DNA from: an uncultured Legionellales bacterium
GTDB taxonomy: Bacteria; Pseudomonadota; Gammaproteobacteria; Eutrophobiales; Eutrophobiaceae
DNA: 34,580 nt
NCBI GenBank assembly: GCA_913046215.1
Contig: CAJWRJ010000018.1
Coordinates: 1-34,580, forward strand
Reading direction: 5' to 3'
The notes below the pieces were generated by a model. That model did not search any database. It was not told where the DNA came from and saw only the letters and a program-made list of their open reading frames with translations. A program made the translations under genes and the position numbers. Within the stretch, counting starts at the first letter, position 1. Each line of letters begins with the position of its first letter. Positions 26,140 to 34,186 of the stretch are shown here, piece after piece.

Positions 26140-26676
26140 ATGTCTATTCGTTTATTATTTGCAGTTACTTTAACCTGCCTGCTAATAGGTTGTAGTAAAG
26201 ACCAAGTTAAAGAAGATGGGCCTGCTGAAGTTACTGATCTTAGTGCTGATTCAACAACAGCAACGAGTGATGAAACGGCGGCGCAAGCCTATGGTGCTGA
26301 TAGCGATTCGGGTTCGGCATTTAGTGAGCTGGATGATCCACAAAGTCCATTATCAGTTCGTATAATTTACTTTGAATATGATAGCAGTGAAATAAGATCT
26401 GACTACAGATCGGCTATCGAGGCACATTCGCTCTATTTACAAAAAAATCCTAACACAACAATCACTTTAGAAGGACATGCAGACGAGAGAGGTTCCCGCG
26501 AATATAATCTTGCGCTAGGCGAAAAACGTGCAAAAGCAGTTAAGCAACAAATGCTGCTTCTCGGAGCATCTTCAAGTCAAATAAGACTAGTTAGTTACGG
26601 GGAAGAACGCCCTGCAAGTGATGGACATGATGACTATTCCTGGCAACAAAATAGACGTGTTGAGATTTTGTATTAA
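26140..26676 (+). CDS. pal: Peptidoglycan-associated lipoprotein Pal
   Basis: Outer-membrane lipoprotein that anchors the membrane to peptidoglycan and is positioned by Tol. The 178-aa protein has a lipoprotein signal with lipobox LLIGC (Cys18), a flexible Ser/Thr/Asp-rich linker (about 22-65) and an OmpA-like domain (about 75-178). The meso-DAP-binding segment LEGHADERGSREYNLALGEKRA (about 109-130) is intact. The ribosome-binding site is the best in this cluster, consistent with Pal's high abundance. Confidence 0.97.
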   Translation: MSIRLLFAVTLTCLLIGCSKDQVKEDGPAEVTDLSADSTTATSDETAAQAYGADSDSGSAFSELDDPQSPLSVRIIYFEYDSSEIRSDYRSAIEAHSLYLQKNPNTTITLEGHADERGSREYNLALGEKRAKAVKQQMLLLGASSSQIRLVSYGEERPASDGHDDYSWQQNRRVEILY

Positions 26677-26706
26677 ACCAAAATACTTAATTCATGGTTT
26701 GTACGA

Positions 26707-27600
26707 ATGCGCATTTTATTTTGCTTAATTAGTTTAACTTTTTATCATATTGCTTTAGCTGATGAAAATGATGTCAGTGAAAGCTTAACCCCTGTTATCG
26801 AGCCTGTTTCTAACGATATTACTACTCGCCTTGAAAAAATTGAAAATCAACTCAATAACAATGCTCTATTAGAAATGCTTGATTCAGTAGAATCTCTGAA
26901 GAAAGAAATTAATTCATTGCGTGGTGAAATTGAAATTCAAGGGCATACATTAAATAAATTAAAAGAAAAACAGCGAGATCTATATACCGACATAGACAGA
27001 CGATTAGAGCCTATAGAAAATAGCGGTGTTTCTGGCAATGTTTCTGTCGAAATAGATAATGATGCAGCAATTGATGATCTTCAGGTTTTAAATGCGCCTA
27101 GCAATGATACTGAATTATCAGATGAAAATAGCTTAAAAACTGAAGAAGCTCTTGTTATTGAAACCACGAGCGATATCGGTCAAAGCAATGGGGCTATTGA
27201 TAATAGTGATGAATATTTTGATCCAAGAGAAGCTGAAAAAGCTTACCGTGATGCTTTTAGATTATTAAAAGAAACACAATACAGCCAAGCATTAGATGAA
27301 TTTAAAAACTTCTTAAAAAATTATCCTAATAGTGATTATTCAAGTAATGCACAGTACTGGATAGGTGAAGCTAATTATGTAATGCAAAGGTATGATACTG
27401 CAATTAATGAATATCAGGCTTTACTAAATACTTATCCAGATAGCCAAAAAGTTTCACATGCCTTATTAAAAATTGGGTATAGCTTCACAGAGCTTGGCAA
27501 TATCGCAGATGCAAAAAAAATATTGAAAGACGTTATTCGACAATATCCTGATACTACTGCATCTAGACTTGCAAAAGAACGTTTGAGAAAAATTAATTAA
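26707..27600 (+). CDS. cpoB: Cell division coordinator CpoB (YbgF)
   Basis: Periplasmic protein that links Tol-driven constriction with PBP1B-dependent septal peptidoglycan synthesis. The 297-aa protein has a signal peptide (MRILFCLISLTFYHIALA), a coiled coil (about 38-95, LEKIENQLNNN to KEKQRDLYTDIDRRL) that trimerises in relatives, an acidic low-complexity linker (about 105-170) and C-terminal TPR repeats (about 175-297, AYRDAFRLLKETQYSQALDEF, AQYWIGEANYVMQRYDTAINEY). It is the last tol-pal gene, followed after 21 bases by queE. Confidence 0.94.
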   Translation: MRILFCLISLTFYHIALADENDVSESLTPVIEPVSNDITTRLEKIENQLNNNALLEMLDSVESLKKEINSLRGEIEIQGHTLNKLKEKQRDLYTDIDRRLEPIENSGVSGNVSVEIDNDAAIDDLQVLNAPSNDTELSDENSLKTEEALVIETTSDIGQSNGAIDNSDEYFDPREAEKAYRDAFRLLKETQYSQALDEFKNFLKNYPNSDYSSNAQYWIGEANYVMQRYDTAINEYQALLNTYPDSQKVSHALLKIGYSFTELGNIADAKKILKDVIRQYPDTTASRLAKERLRKIN

Positions 27601-27621
27601 CTATATTTCTGAATTTTTCAA

Positions 27622-28302
27622 ATGAGGTTAGTTAAAAATCCCTTTTCATCAATTCAAGAAGAAATTGAAGTTGTCGTAAATGAAATTTTCTATTCTTTAC
27701 AAGGTGAATCGTCAAGAGTCGGGTTACCTACAATATTCATTCGATTAACAGGCTGTCCATTGCGTTGTCAATATTGTGATACAGAATATGCATTCACAAA
27801 TGGTGAAAAGGTTTCATTAAAAGCAATCCTAAATAAGATAAAAAAATTTCCAACAAAGTATATTACTGTTACAGGTGGGGAGCCACTAGCTCAAAAATCA
27901 TGTTATAAATTACTAACTAAACTATGTGATATTGGGTATGAGGTTTCACTTGAAACTAGCGGGGCTATTAATATTTCAGATGTTGACAAAAGGGTAAAAA
28001 AAATTGTCGATATAAAAACACCTGGCTCTTCTGAGGTAGAAAAAAATAATTTTAAAAATCTACAATATTTAACAACTAAAGATGAAATAAAATTTGTTAT
28101 TTGTGATAAAGCTGATTATGTTTGGGCAAAAAAAGAGATAATTGAAAAAAATATGGATGGTATTTGTGAAATATGTTTCTCACCTGTTTATAAAACATTA
28201 ATGCCATCTAAGCTCGCAAATTGGATTCTTAAAGATCAATTAAATGTTCGAATGCAAATTCAGTTACATAAGCATCTTTGGGGGGACACCCCTGGTAAAT
28301 GA
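27622..28302 (+). CDS. queE: 7-carboxy-7-deazaguanine synthase QueE
   Basis: Radical-SAM enzyme that contracts 6-carboxytetrahydropterin to 7-carboxy-7-deazaguanine on the way to queuosine in tRNA. The 226-aa protein has [23 protein letters not shown] (about 19-41), the 4Fe-4S motif [10 protein letters not shown] (Cx3Cx2C) and VTGGEPLAQ. The final 4 bases overlap queC (ATGA). cpoB-queE-queC is a common gammaproteobacterial order. queD and queF are not in the window. Confidence 0.96.
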   Translation: MRLVKNPFSSIQEEIEVVVNEIFYSLQGESSRVGLPTIFIRLTGCPLRCQYCDTEYAFTNGEKVSLKAILNKIKKFPTKYITVTGGEPLAQKSCYKLLTKLCDIGYEVSLETSGAINISDVDKRVKKIVDIKTPGSSEVEKNNFKNLQYLTTKDEIKFVICDKADYVWAKKEIIEKNMDGICEICFSPVYKTLMPSKLANWILKDQLNVRMQIQLHKHLWGDTPGK

Positions 28303-28976
28303 GAAATTCTAAAAAAGCCATAATACTATTATCTGGAGGTTTAGATTCTGCAACGACACTAGCAATCGCTAAAAAACTTGGTTTCGACTGCTATGCCCTG
28401 AGTTTTAATTATAAACAAAGACACATGTCTGAATTGAATGCTGCAAAAAATGTCGCAAAAAAATTAAAGCTGACCGAACATAAAATTATTGAAATAGATT
28501 TGACTCAAATTGGTGGTTCAGCTCTAACTGATAGTAAAATTGATGTTCCAAATTCACCAACTAAAGGAATACCTATTACTTATGTTCCAGCAAGAAATAC
28601 AATGTTTTTATCTTATGCATTAGCTTGGGCTGAGGTAATTGGTTCATCCGATATTTTTATTGGTGTTAATGCAGTTGACTACTCTGGATATCCTGACTGT
28701 CGACCTGAATATATAGAGGCTTATGAAAAACTGGCAGCTTTAGCTACAAAAGCTGGTGTTGAGGGGGTCGGCTTCAAAATACACGCCCCACTTATCAAGC
28801 TCAGCAAATCTGAAATTATAAAAGAAGGATTGGCCTTGGGTGTTGACTTTTCACAAACTGTCTCCTGTTACCAAGCGAATGATATGGGTTTTGCATGCGG
28901 CCTTTGTGATTCTTGCATGTTTAGAAAAGAGGGTTTTGATTCTGCGGGTGTGTCTGATCCAACTAAATACCAGTAG
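28299..28976 (+). CDS. queC: 7-cyano-7-deazaguanine synthase QueC
   Basis: Converts 7-carboxy-7-deazaguanine to preQ0 using ATP and ammonia. The 225-aa protein has the PP-loop [11 protein letters not shown] (about 10-20), [18 protein letters not shown] (about 95-112), and a zinc site from four cysteines in [21 protein letters not shown] near the C terminus. It is translationally coupled to queE and ends the long plus-strand run; the convergent gene ends 16 bases later, with an AGTAGTAT / ATACTACT inverted repeat (28972-28979, 28987-28994) over both stop codons. Confidence 0.96.
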   Translation: MRNSKKAIILLSGGLDSATTLAIAKKLGFDCYALSFNYKQRHMSELNAAKNVAKKLKLTEHKIIEIDLTQIGGSALTDSKIDVPNSPTKGIPITYVPARNTMFLSYALAWAEVIGSSDIFIGVNAVDYSGYPDCRPEYIEAYEKLAALATKAGVEGVGFKIHAPLIKLSKSEIIKEGLALGVDFSQTVSCYQANDMGFACGLCDSCMFRKEGFDSAGVSDPTKYQ

Positions 28977-28994
28977 TATTTTAAATATACTACT
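28972..28994. terminator. Possible hairpin at the queC / mltF-like convergent ends
   Basis: AGTAGTAT (28972-28979) and ATACTACT (28987-28994) form an 8-bp perfect stem with a 7-base AT loop. It overlaps the stop codons of both convergent genes. There is no run of T on either side, so it is not a standard intrinsic terminator; it could still protect 3' ends or pause polymerase. Confidence 0.3.
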
Positions 28995-31191
28995 AGTTGA
29001 TACTTGGTTTAAGTGATCTTGATGTGCTACTCATCGCGAGTTGTTGCGTCTCAGTTAGACGTATATAGTTAAAGTATCTAGTTCTTATTTCACGTACGTA
29101 GACGACTGTCTGCCCGCATCGACAGTTACGAATTTTCTTTCCGTTTTTTTCGTATGGTTTAGCCATAAGTAACATGGCTAATTCAACATTTTGAAACCAC
29201 TTGTTCTTATCTAGCCCCATTTTCTCAGCTAGCGCTCGTGCTTTCTTTAATCTTGTGTACCCAGAATTATAGGAGGCAACTGCAAACCACATCCTGTCAT
29301 CTATAAGTATTGAATTATCAAATTTTTCCCTGAGCTGGCTCAAATATCTAACACCCGCATCAATACTTTTTTCAACATTTTTTGTATCCCTTACCCCTAA
29401 TAATTCTGCTGTTAACTTTGTTAATTGCATTACACCTTTAGCACCGGCATACGAATTTGCATTTGGGTTAAACTGACTCTCCTGAAACATTAAAGCTATA
29501 ATAAGGCGCCAATCGAATCCATATTTCTCTGCATAATACTTTGTTTCATCATCATAAGGCGAAAGTGAATTTACTTTTACTAGTCCATTTTCTAACGATT
29601 CGCTTTCTAGTGGCTGTTCAAAATATTTTGCATGTAAAACATTATATTCAACACCACGATATTCACTTTTAATAAACATATTAAGATTATTATAGAGTTG
29701 TTTATTTTTAGCTCTTAATGCCCAGCGATGTGCTATTGGCTCTGATAAAGCAAAATGTGATTTTAATCCCATTTCACTTATACGATTCAATTTTATTTGA
29801 TGCCCACCTATAATAGTAAAGTCGTAAATACCAAATGCCACTTTTAATAAAACTGTTGCGACATCAGTATCCTCCTCAATAAGATCAAAGTCATACCCTC
29901 GTTCCTTCAATCCTAACATATAGTCCCAATAAGGATTGTCGCGTGACAAGCTAATTCTTTTCCCTATTAAACCCCTCACATCAATTATTTGTGGGTCTTT
30001 ACTTCTTCCTATTATTATTGGGCTTGCATAGTCATATGGTCTTGTATACTGAATTGACTTATTCTTAGATAACAAACCACTTGGTAATGATGCAGCTATG
30101 ACATCTCCTTTTCCTTCAAGTAAGAGTTGAAACATTTCTTCTTGCGAATTCGCAAGGACTACATTCACACGTAATTGATTTTTCTTTGCATACGCTCTAA
30201 GCAATTCATATTCAAAGCCATTTAATTTTCCATTCTTTAGGTAATAGTGTGATGGCTTAGCATCCGTAATGACACGAATAACACCTCGCTGTTTTATTAA
30301 TGTTAAATCATCTGTGTGAACTGATCCTATCCCATGCAAAATATGTTGCTTATTTAAGTATTGATTTAAAACTTTATGTAAATCTTTCGAATTACGATTT
30401 ACTGCCCAAGCCATACTACTATTATTTGTTAAACTTAGACTTGTCTGTAATTTATTCTTTGAAATTGGATACTTATTTAGAAAAAGACTATCAATAACTG
30501 CTAGGTCATATTGCCCTGTTTTGACTCTTTCCATCGTTTTTTTATGGGAAATATAATTAGGTATCTCTTCCAAGGTCATCCCAATCTGATTTTTAGATAA
30601 TTCAACAAGATGATCCCAAACTGGAGATACCCTATACGCTGCAATGTGTCTGCCCGCTAGATCACCTAGTTTTCTTATTCGACTATTATCTGAACGTTGA
30701 ACAATTTTATAATCAGAGTTTGCCCACGCATTTGTGTAATTTATATAAGCATTTTTTTTCTCTGAAATGTTTTGCCTTTGACCAGCTATGATATCTCCGT
30801 TTCCTTTGGCCAATTCTAAAACTAAATTCCAACTGTTGAAATAAACCCAATCTATTTTTAAGTCATACTCAACGGTAAATTTTTCTAATAACTCTTTTTC
30901 AATTTTACTAATTACACAACCATCATCCTTTTTTTCTATTAAAACTCTAAGAGTTCCTCTATTAAGTATCGCTTCAAGACTATTTTTATGCAGAGGATTT
31001 TTGTTGGTACTTATACTATTTTCGTGGATCTCATTAGCTTTAGGCGCGACACAAAAATCATCTGTAAAATTCTCATCGATCGTGCCTGCTAGGCCAAGAC
31101 TTGGTATTAGGAAAAAGGTGATGATAATTCTAAAAAAATTGGCAGGGGCAGATATATAGCTTGTATTGGCGGACTCCAAAATCAATTGCAT
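28993..31191 (-). CDS. MltF-like lytic transglycosylase with two solute-binding domains
   Basis: A 732-aa exported enzyme. After a signal/anchor segment (hydrophobic 20-36) come two domains of the bacterial extracellular solute-binding family 3: about 72-290 (begins LEAILNRGTLRVLIEKKDDG) and 296-525 (LIKQRGVIRVITDAKPSHYY). The end is an SLT lytic transglycosylase domain (about 548-705) with catalytic Glu571 in ALMFQESQFNP, then GAKGVMQL and AVASYNSG. It should cleave glycan strands of peptidoglycan to 1,6-anhydro products. Standard MltF (about 480-520 aa) has only one solute-binding domain. TAGAGGC (31200-31206 region) is its ribosome-binding site. Two cysteines near the end (NCRCG, 689-693) stand close together. 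Confidence 0.9.
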   Translation of the reverse strand: MQLILESANTSYISAPANFFRIIITFFLIPSLGLAGTIDENFTDDFCVAPKANEIHENSISTNKNPLHKNSLEAILNRGTLRVLIEKKDDGCVISKIEKELLEKFTVEYDLKIDWVYFNSWNLVLELAKGNGDIIAGQRQNISEKKNAYINYTNAWANSDYKIVQRSDNSRIRKLGDLAGRHIAAYRVSPVWDHLVELSKNQIGMTLEEIPNYISHKKTMERVKTGQYDLAVIDSLFLNKYPISKNKLQTSLSLTNNSSMAWAVNRNSKDLHKVLNQYLNKQHILHGIGSVHTDDLTLIKQRGVIRVITDAKPSHYYLKNGKLNGFEYELLRAYAKKNQLRVNVVLANSQEEMFQLLLEGKGDVIAASLPSGLLSKNKSIQYTRPYDYASPIIIGRSKDPQIIDVRGLIGKRISLSRDNPYWDYMLGLKERGYDFDLIEEDTDVATVLLKVAFGIYDFTIIGGHQIKLNRISEMGLKSHFALSEPIAHRWALRAKNKQLYNNLNMFIKSEYRGVEYNVLHAKYFEQPLESESLENGLVKVNSLSPYDDETKYYAEKYGFDWRLIIALMFQESQFNPNANSYAGAKGVMQLTKLTAELLGVRDTKNVEKSIDAGVRYLSQLREKFDNSILIDDRMWFAVASYNSGYTRLKKARALAEKMGLDKNKWFQNVELAMLLMAKPYEKNGKKIRNCRCGQTVVYVREIRTRYFNYIRLTETQQLAMSSTSRSLKPSIN

Positions 31192-31253
31192 GTAATTTGC
31201 CTCTAATCAAAGATGGCAGAATCATACCCTATTTTGCCTATAATATTCTATAT

Positions 31254-31281
31254 ATTGTATTACATTAAATAATAGACCCAA
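31254..31281 (-). promoter_or_regulatory. Possible promoter of the mltF-like gene
   Basis: On the minus strand TTGGGT (31276-31281), 16 bases, then TACAAT (31254-31259) precede the mltF-like gene, with a start near 31247 and a leader of about 55 bases. Just upstream are a tandem ATATTGAT pair (31283-31298) and an imperfect inverted repeat with TTGAT / ATCAA ends (31294-31315), in a position where a regulator could bind. The gap 31192-31393 contains no gene that I can support. Confidence 0.4.
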
Positions 31282-31379
31282 CATATTGATATATTGATTA
31301 AATTCAATTTATCAAATAAGCGGATGGCGAGATAACTAGAAAAATTTATTTAAGCCCAGTAGTGCTCTATAATTGATGA

Positions 31380-31397
31380 TTAGTAAGTACTTACTAA
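31380..31397. repeat. 18-bp perfect palindrome at the murU 3' end
   Basis: TTAGTAAGTACTTACTAA is identical to its reverse complement over all 18 bases. It spans the murU stop codon (TAG, 31394-31396 on the minus strand). As RNA it could fold into a 7-bp stem with a GTAC loop, but no run of U follows in either direction. Confidence 0.9.
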
Positions 31398-32068
31398 GTA
31401 GACTTATATTGCTCATTAATTTCATCTAAACGCTCTGGTGTACCAATATCACTCCAATATCCCAGAAAATTTTGACCGCTAAGTGTCTGATCCTCTATCG
31501 ATTTATGAAGGAGAGGTGCTAACGGAAAATGCTCTTTTTCTGGCATATATTTCTTAAAAAATCTTGGATGAAAGAGCCCTATCCCACTATATGTGAGCAT
31601 ATTAGATCCCGAATCCAAAACTTGTCCGTTTTTTAAAACAAAATCACCATCTAAATTATGTTTTGGATTATTAACTAGAACGATATGTGCATCGTAAGAA
31701 CCTAAATTCTTAGGTAATGAGCAATAATCAAAATTTGTAAAAATATCTGCATTAGTAAGAATGAATGATTTTTTGCCTAACAAAGGAAGCGCCTTTACAA
31801 CACCACCTGCAGTTTCAAGAGGAGAAGTGCCTTCATCAGAGTATTGTATGTCTACATTATAATTTTCACCTGAACCTAAAGTTTCGCAGATTTGATCTCC
31901 CAAACGCCCAGTATTTATTATAATTTTTTCTACGCCTGCTATTACCAATGACTCTATTTGGTAAACGATAAGTGGCTTTCCTTTAATCTTAAGAAGAGGT
32001 TTTGGTGTGTTTCTCGTTAATTGACCCATCCGTTCCCCACGCCCCGCTGCTAAAATCATTGCAATCAT
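31394..32068 (-). CDS. murU: N-acetylmuramate alpha-1-phosphate uridylyltransferase MurU
   Basis: Makes UDP-MurNAc from MurNAc alpha-1-phosphate and UTP in the peptidoglycan salvage route that bypasses de novo UDP-MurNAc synthesis (and hence the fosfomycin target MurA). The 224-aa nucleotidyltransferase has ILAAGRGERMGQLTRNTPKPLL (5-26), ETAGGVVKAL (about 84-93) and the metal-binding NADIF (about 104-108). The length, motifs and an adjacent amgK upstream on the same strand (its stop is immediately before this ATG) support MurU rather than a generic sugar nucleotidyltransferase. Confidence 0.92.
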   Translation of the reverse strand: MIAMILAAGRGERMGQLTRNTPKPLLKIKGKPLIVYQIESLVIAGVEKIIINTGRLGDQICETLGSGENYNVDIQYSDEGTSPLETAGGVVKALPLLGKKSFILTNADIFTNFDYCSLPKNLGSYDAHIVLVNNPKHNLDGDFVLKNGQVLDSGSNMLTYSGIGLFHPRFFKKYMPEKEHFPLAPLLHKSIEDQTLSGQNFLGYWSDIGTPERLDEINEQYKST

Positions 32069-33061
32069 TTACCTATCTTCCCGCATCTTTGGCAAAATTA
32101 ATTTCTCAATTAGATTGCCTACTGGCTGTAGGTCTTGGTATTTCTCTTTAAGCTCCACAATATATGATAGTGTTCTTGGTATATCATCCAGAAATTTATG
32201 TTTACCATCTCGATTTGATAACCTAGCAAAAATTCCACTCGCCTTTAGATGTCTCTGTACGCCCATCAAATCGAACCATTTAGTGAATTCGTCTCGATTG
32301 ATTTTAAATTCAGATTTTTCTTCAACGCGCCTAGCAAGATAAAAATCAATTAATCTATCAATTTCACTTTGCGGCAACTTTATATAACAATCCTTCAGCA
32401 AGGATACGAGATCGTAGGTAACCGGACCATATACTGCATCCTGATAATCTAAAATTCCTGGATTATTTTCATTCGTTACCATTAAGTTTCTTGAATGAAA
32501 ATCTCTGTGAACAAATACTTTTGGCTGTTCTAATGCATTATTCATTAATAAGTTAAATAATTTGTCGAGTGAACTAATATGTTCTTCATTTAATTTAATA
32601 TTAAGATGCTTCTCTACTAACCATTCTACAAACAAATCCATTTCGCTTTTAAAAAGCGAGCCACTATAATCATTAAGACCAGCAACATTTGATGATAGCT
32701 GCATGGTAACTAATGCGTTTATTGCGTCAGAATATAGATCATAAATAGACGAATTATTAACTGCGTCTAAATATAAATTATCTCCAAAATCGCTGAGCAA
32801 TAAAAAACCTTTCTCTAAATCTACATTATGAATTATTGGAACATTGATGTGACACGCAAGTAGTTTTTTAGTAATTTTTACGAACGATTTAGAATTTTCT
32901 TTTTCAGGGGGAGCGTCCATTACAATGAATGTTTTATTTTTTAAGAACAAACGATAGTAAGTTCTGAAGCTAGCATCTTCCGAAGCTAGCTCAATATTGA
33001 AGGCACTCGATCCTAAACTATCTGAAAGCCAATGCTCTAGTGTGTTATAACGCTCTGTCAT
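32069..33061 (-). CDS. amgK: N-acetylmuramate/N-acetylglucosamine kinase AmgK
   Basis: Anomeric kinase that phosphorylates MurNAc (and GlcNAc) at C1, feeding MurU. It belongs to the aminoglycoside phosphotransferase fold: ASFRTYYRL nucleotide-binding region, IVMDAPP, catalytic loop VFVHRDFHSRNLMV and metal-binding ILDYQDAVYGPVTYDLVSLL. The ATG at 33061 (330 aa) is chosen over an in-frame TTG at 33073 because TTGAGGG lies six bases before it as a ribosome-binding site. murU follows without a gap. It is divergent from caxA; the 128-base gap has no further gene. Confidence 0.93.
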   Translation of the reverse strand: MTERYNTLEHWLSDSLGSSAFNIELASEDASFRTYYRLFLKNKTFIVMDAPPEKENSKSFVKITKKLLACHINVPIIHNVDLEKGFLLLSDFGDNLYLDAVNNSSIYDLYSDAINALVTMQLSSNVAGLNDYSGSLFKSEMDLFVEWLVEKHLNIKLNEEHISSLDKLFNLLMNNALEQPKVFVHRDFHSRNLMVTNENNPGILDYQDAVYGPVTYDLVSLLKDCYIKLPQSEIDRLIDFYLARRVEEKSEFKINRDEFTKWFDLMGVQRHLKASGIFARLSNRDGKHKFLDDIPRTLSYIVELKEKYQDLQPVGNLIEKLILPKMREDR

Positions 33062-33189
33062 AAATGCCCTCAAATTGATAAAACTATCTGTATTTTAAAA
33101 GTTCAAATAAACATAATAAATATATAGAATCATCATATAAACTGCCATTATCTTCAATTATTCTTTAATTAGTACAGGAAATAGAGCGT

Positions 33190-34182
33190 ATGGACATTAT
33201 CTCAGCATCAACCTATATATTAATTGGGTTATTTCTACTCATTGTCAGCGCTAATTTTTTTATTGATGCAACTGCAAATATTGCTCTTCAATTTAGAATA
33301 CCGCCCCTTATTATCGGTCTTGTTATAGTTGGTTTTGCAACTTCAGCCCCTGAAATCATTGTTGGTATAGAGGCAGCTTGGCAAAATAAAATTGATTTAG
33401 CGATAGGTAATGCAATAGGCTCAAATATTGCCAATATAGGACTGATTCTAGGAATAACCGCTCTTTTTTTATCTCCAATAATTATTAAAAGCGTAGCAAT
33501 AAAGAAAATATATATGTTGATGTTTCTTACCATGTTTATCCCTTTAGCTTTAATGAAGCATGAGTCGAATCTGAGCCATTATGATGGTTTCATTTTACTA
33601 TTATGTCTCGTTATTTCGTTTTTTATTCTAAAAAAAATTGCTGCTACTATCGATAGTAACGATCCTGTAAATAGTCAATTCTCAGAAGAGCTTTTGGAGA
33701 TAGATAATAAAAATAAAATGAAAGCCTTTACCATATTGATTATAAGCCTCGTGGCTCTTCTAGTGGGTGCGCATGTTCTCGTTTTGGGTGCGGTAGCAAT
33801 AGCAGAGCAACTTGAAATTAGTGATCTTATTATAGGCCTAACTATTGTTGCTGTTGGAACTAGTCTACCTGAAATTGCAGCTTCGGCAGCAAGCATCATG
33901 AAAAATAAAGCTGATATAGCAATAGGCAATGTTATAGGTTCTAATATGTTCAACATGCTAGCGGTGCTAGGTATCCCAGCTATTATTCAGGATTTGCCGG
34001 TTAGTAAGCTTAACCCAGACCTTTTCATTAGGGATATCGCAGTAATGTTCTTTCTAACAGTTATGCTCGCGATTATGCTATTTGGTCCCAAGAGAGTTAA
34101 ACTTACAAAAACTAAGGGGGCGTTTTTATTAGCCTTTTTTGCAGGGTACCAATACTTTATCTATCTAAATATAACAGGTTAA
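33190..34182 (+). CDS. Calcium/sodium antiporter, CaxA/YrbG family
   Basis: Ten-helix inner-membrane K+-independent Na+/Ca2+ exchanger-like protein. The 330-aa protein has the two inverted alpha repeats: VGFATSAPEIIVGIEAA with GNAIGSNIANIGLILG (about 47-85), and VAVGTSLPEIAASAAS with GNVIGSNMFNMLAVLG (about 218-258). An acidic loop (about 155-178) separates the halves. It lies 4 bases upstream of kdsD, matching yrbG-kdsD in E. coli and relatives, where it leads the kdsD-kdsC-lptC-lptA-lptB cluster. The transported ion is inferred from the family. Confidence 0.93.
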   Translation: MDIISASTYILIGLFLLIVSANFFIDATANIALQFRIPPLIIGLVIVGFATSAPEIIVGIEAAWQNKIDLAIGNAIGSNIANIGLILGITALFLSPIIIKSVAIKKIYMLMFLTMFIPLALMKHESNLSHYDGFILLLCLVISFFILKKIAATIDSNDPVNSQFSEELLEIDNKNKMKAFTILIISLVALLVGAHVLVLGAVAIAEQLEISDLIIGLTIVAVGTSLPEIAASAASIMKNKADIAIGNVIGSNMFNMLAVLGIPAIIQDLPVSKLNPDLFIRDIAVMFFLTVMLAIMLFGPKRVKLTKTKGAFLLAFFAGYQYFIYLNITG

Positions 34183-34186
34183 AAAA

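Noticed and set aside
33061-33073. TTG start adding four residues to AmgK
   Set aside because: The TTG is part of the TTGAGGG ribosome-binding site for the ATG at 33061.
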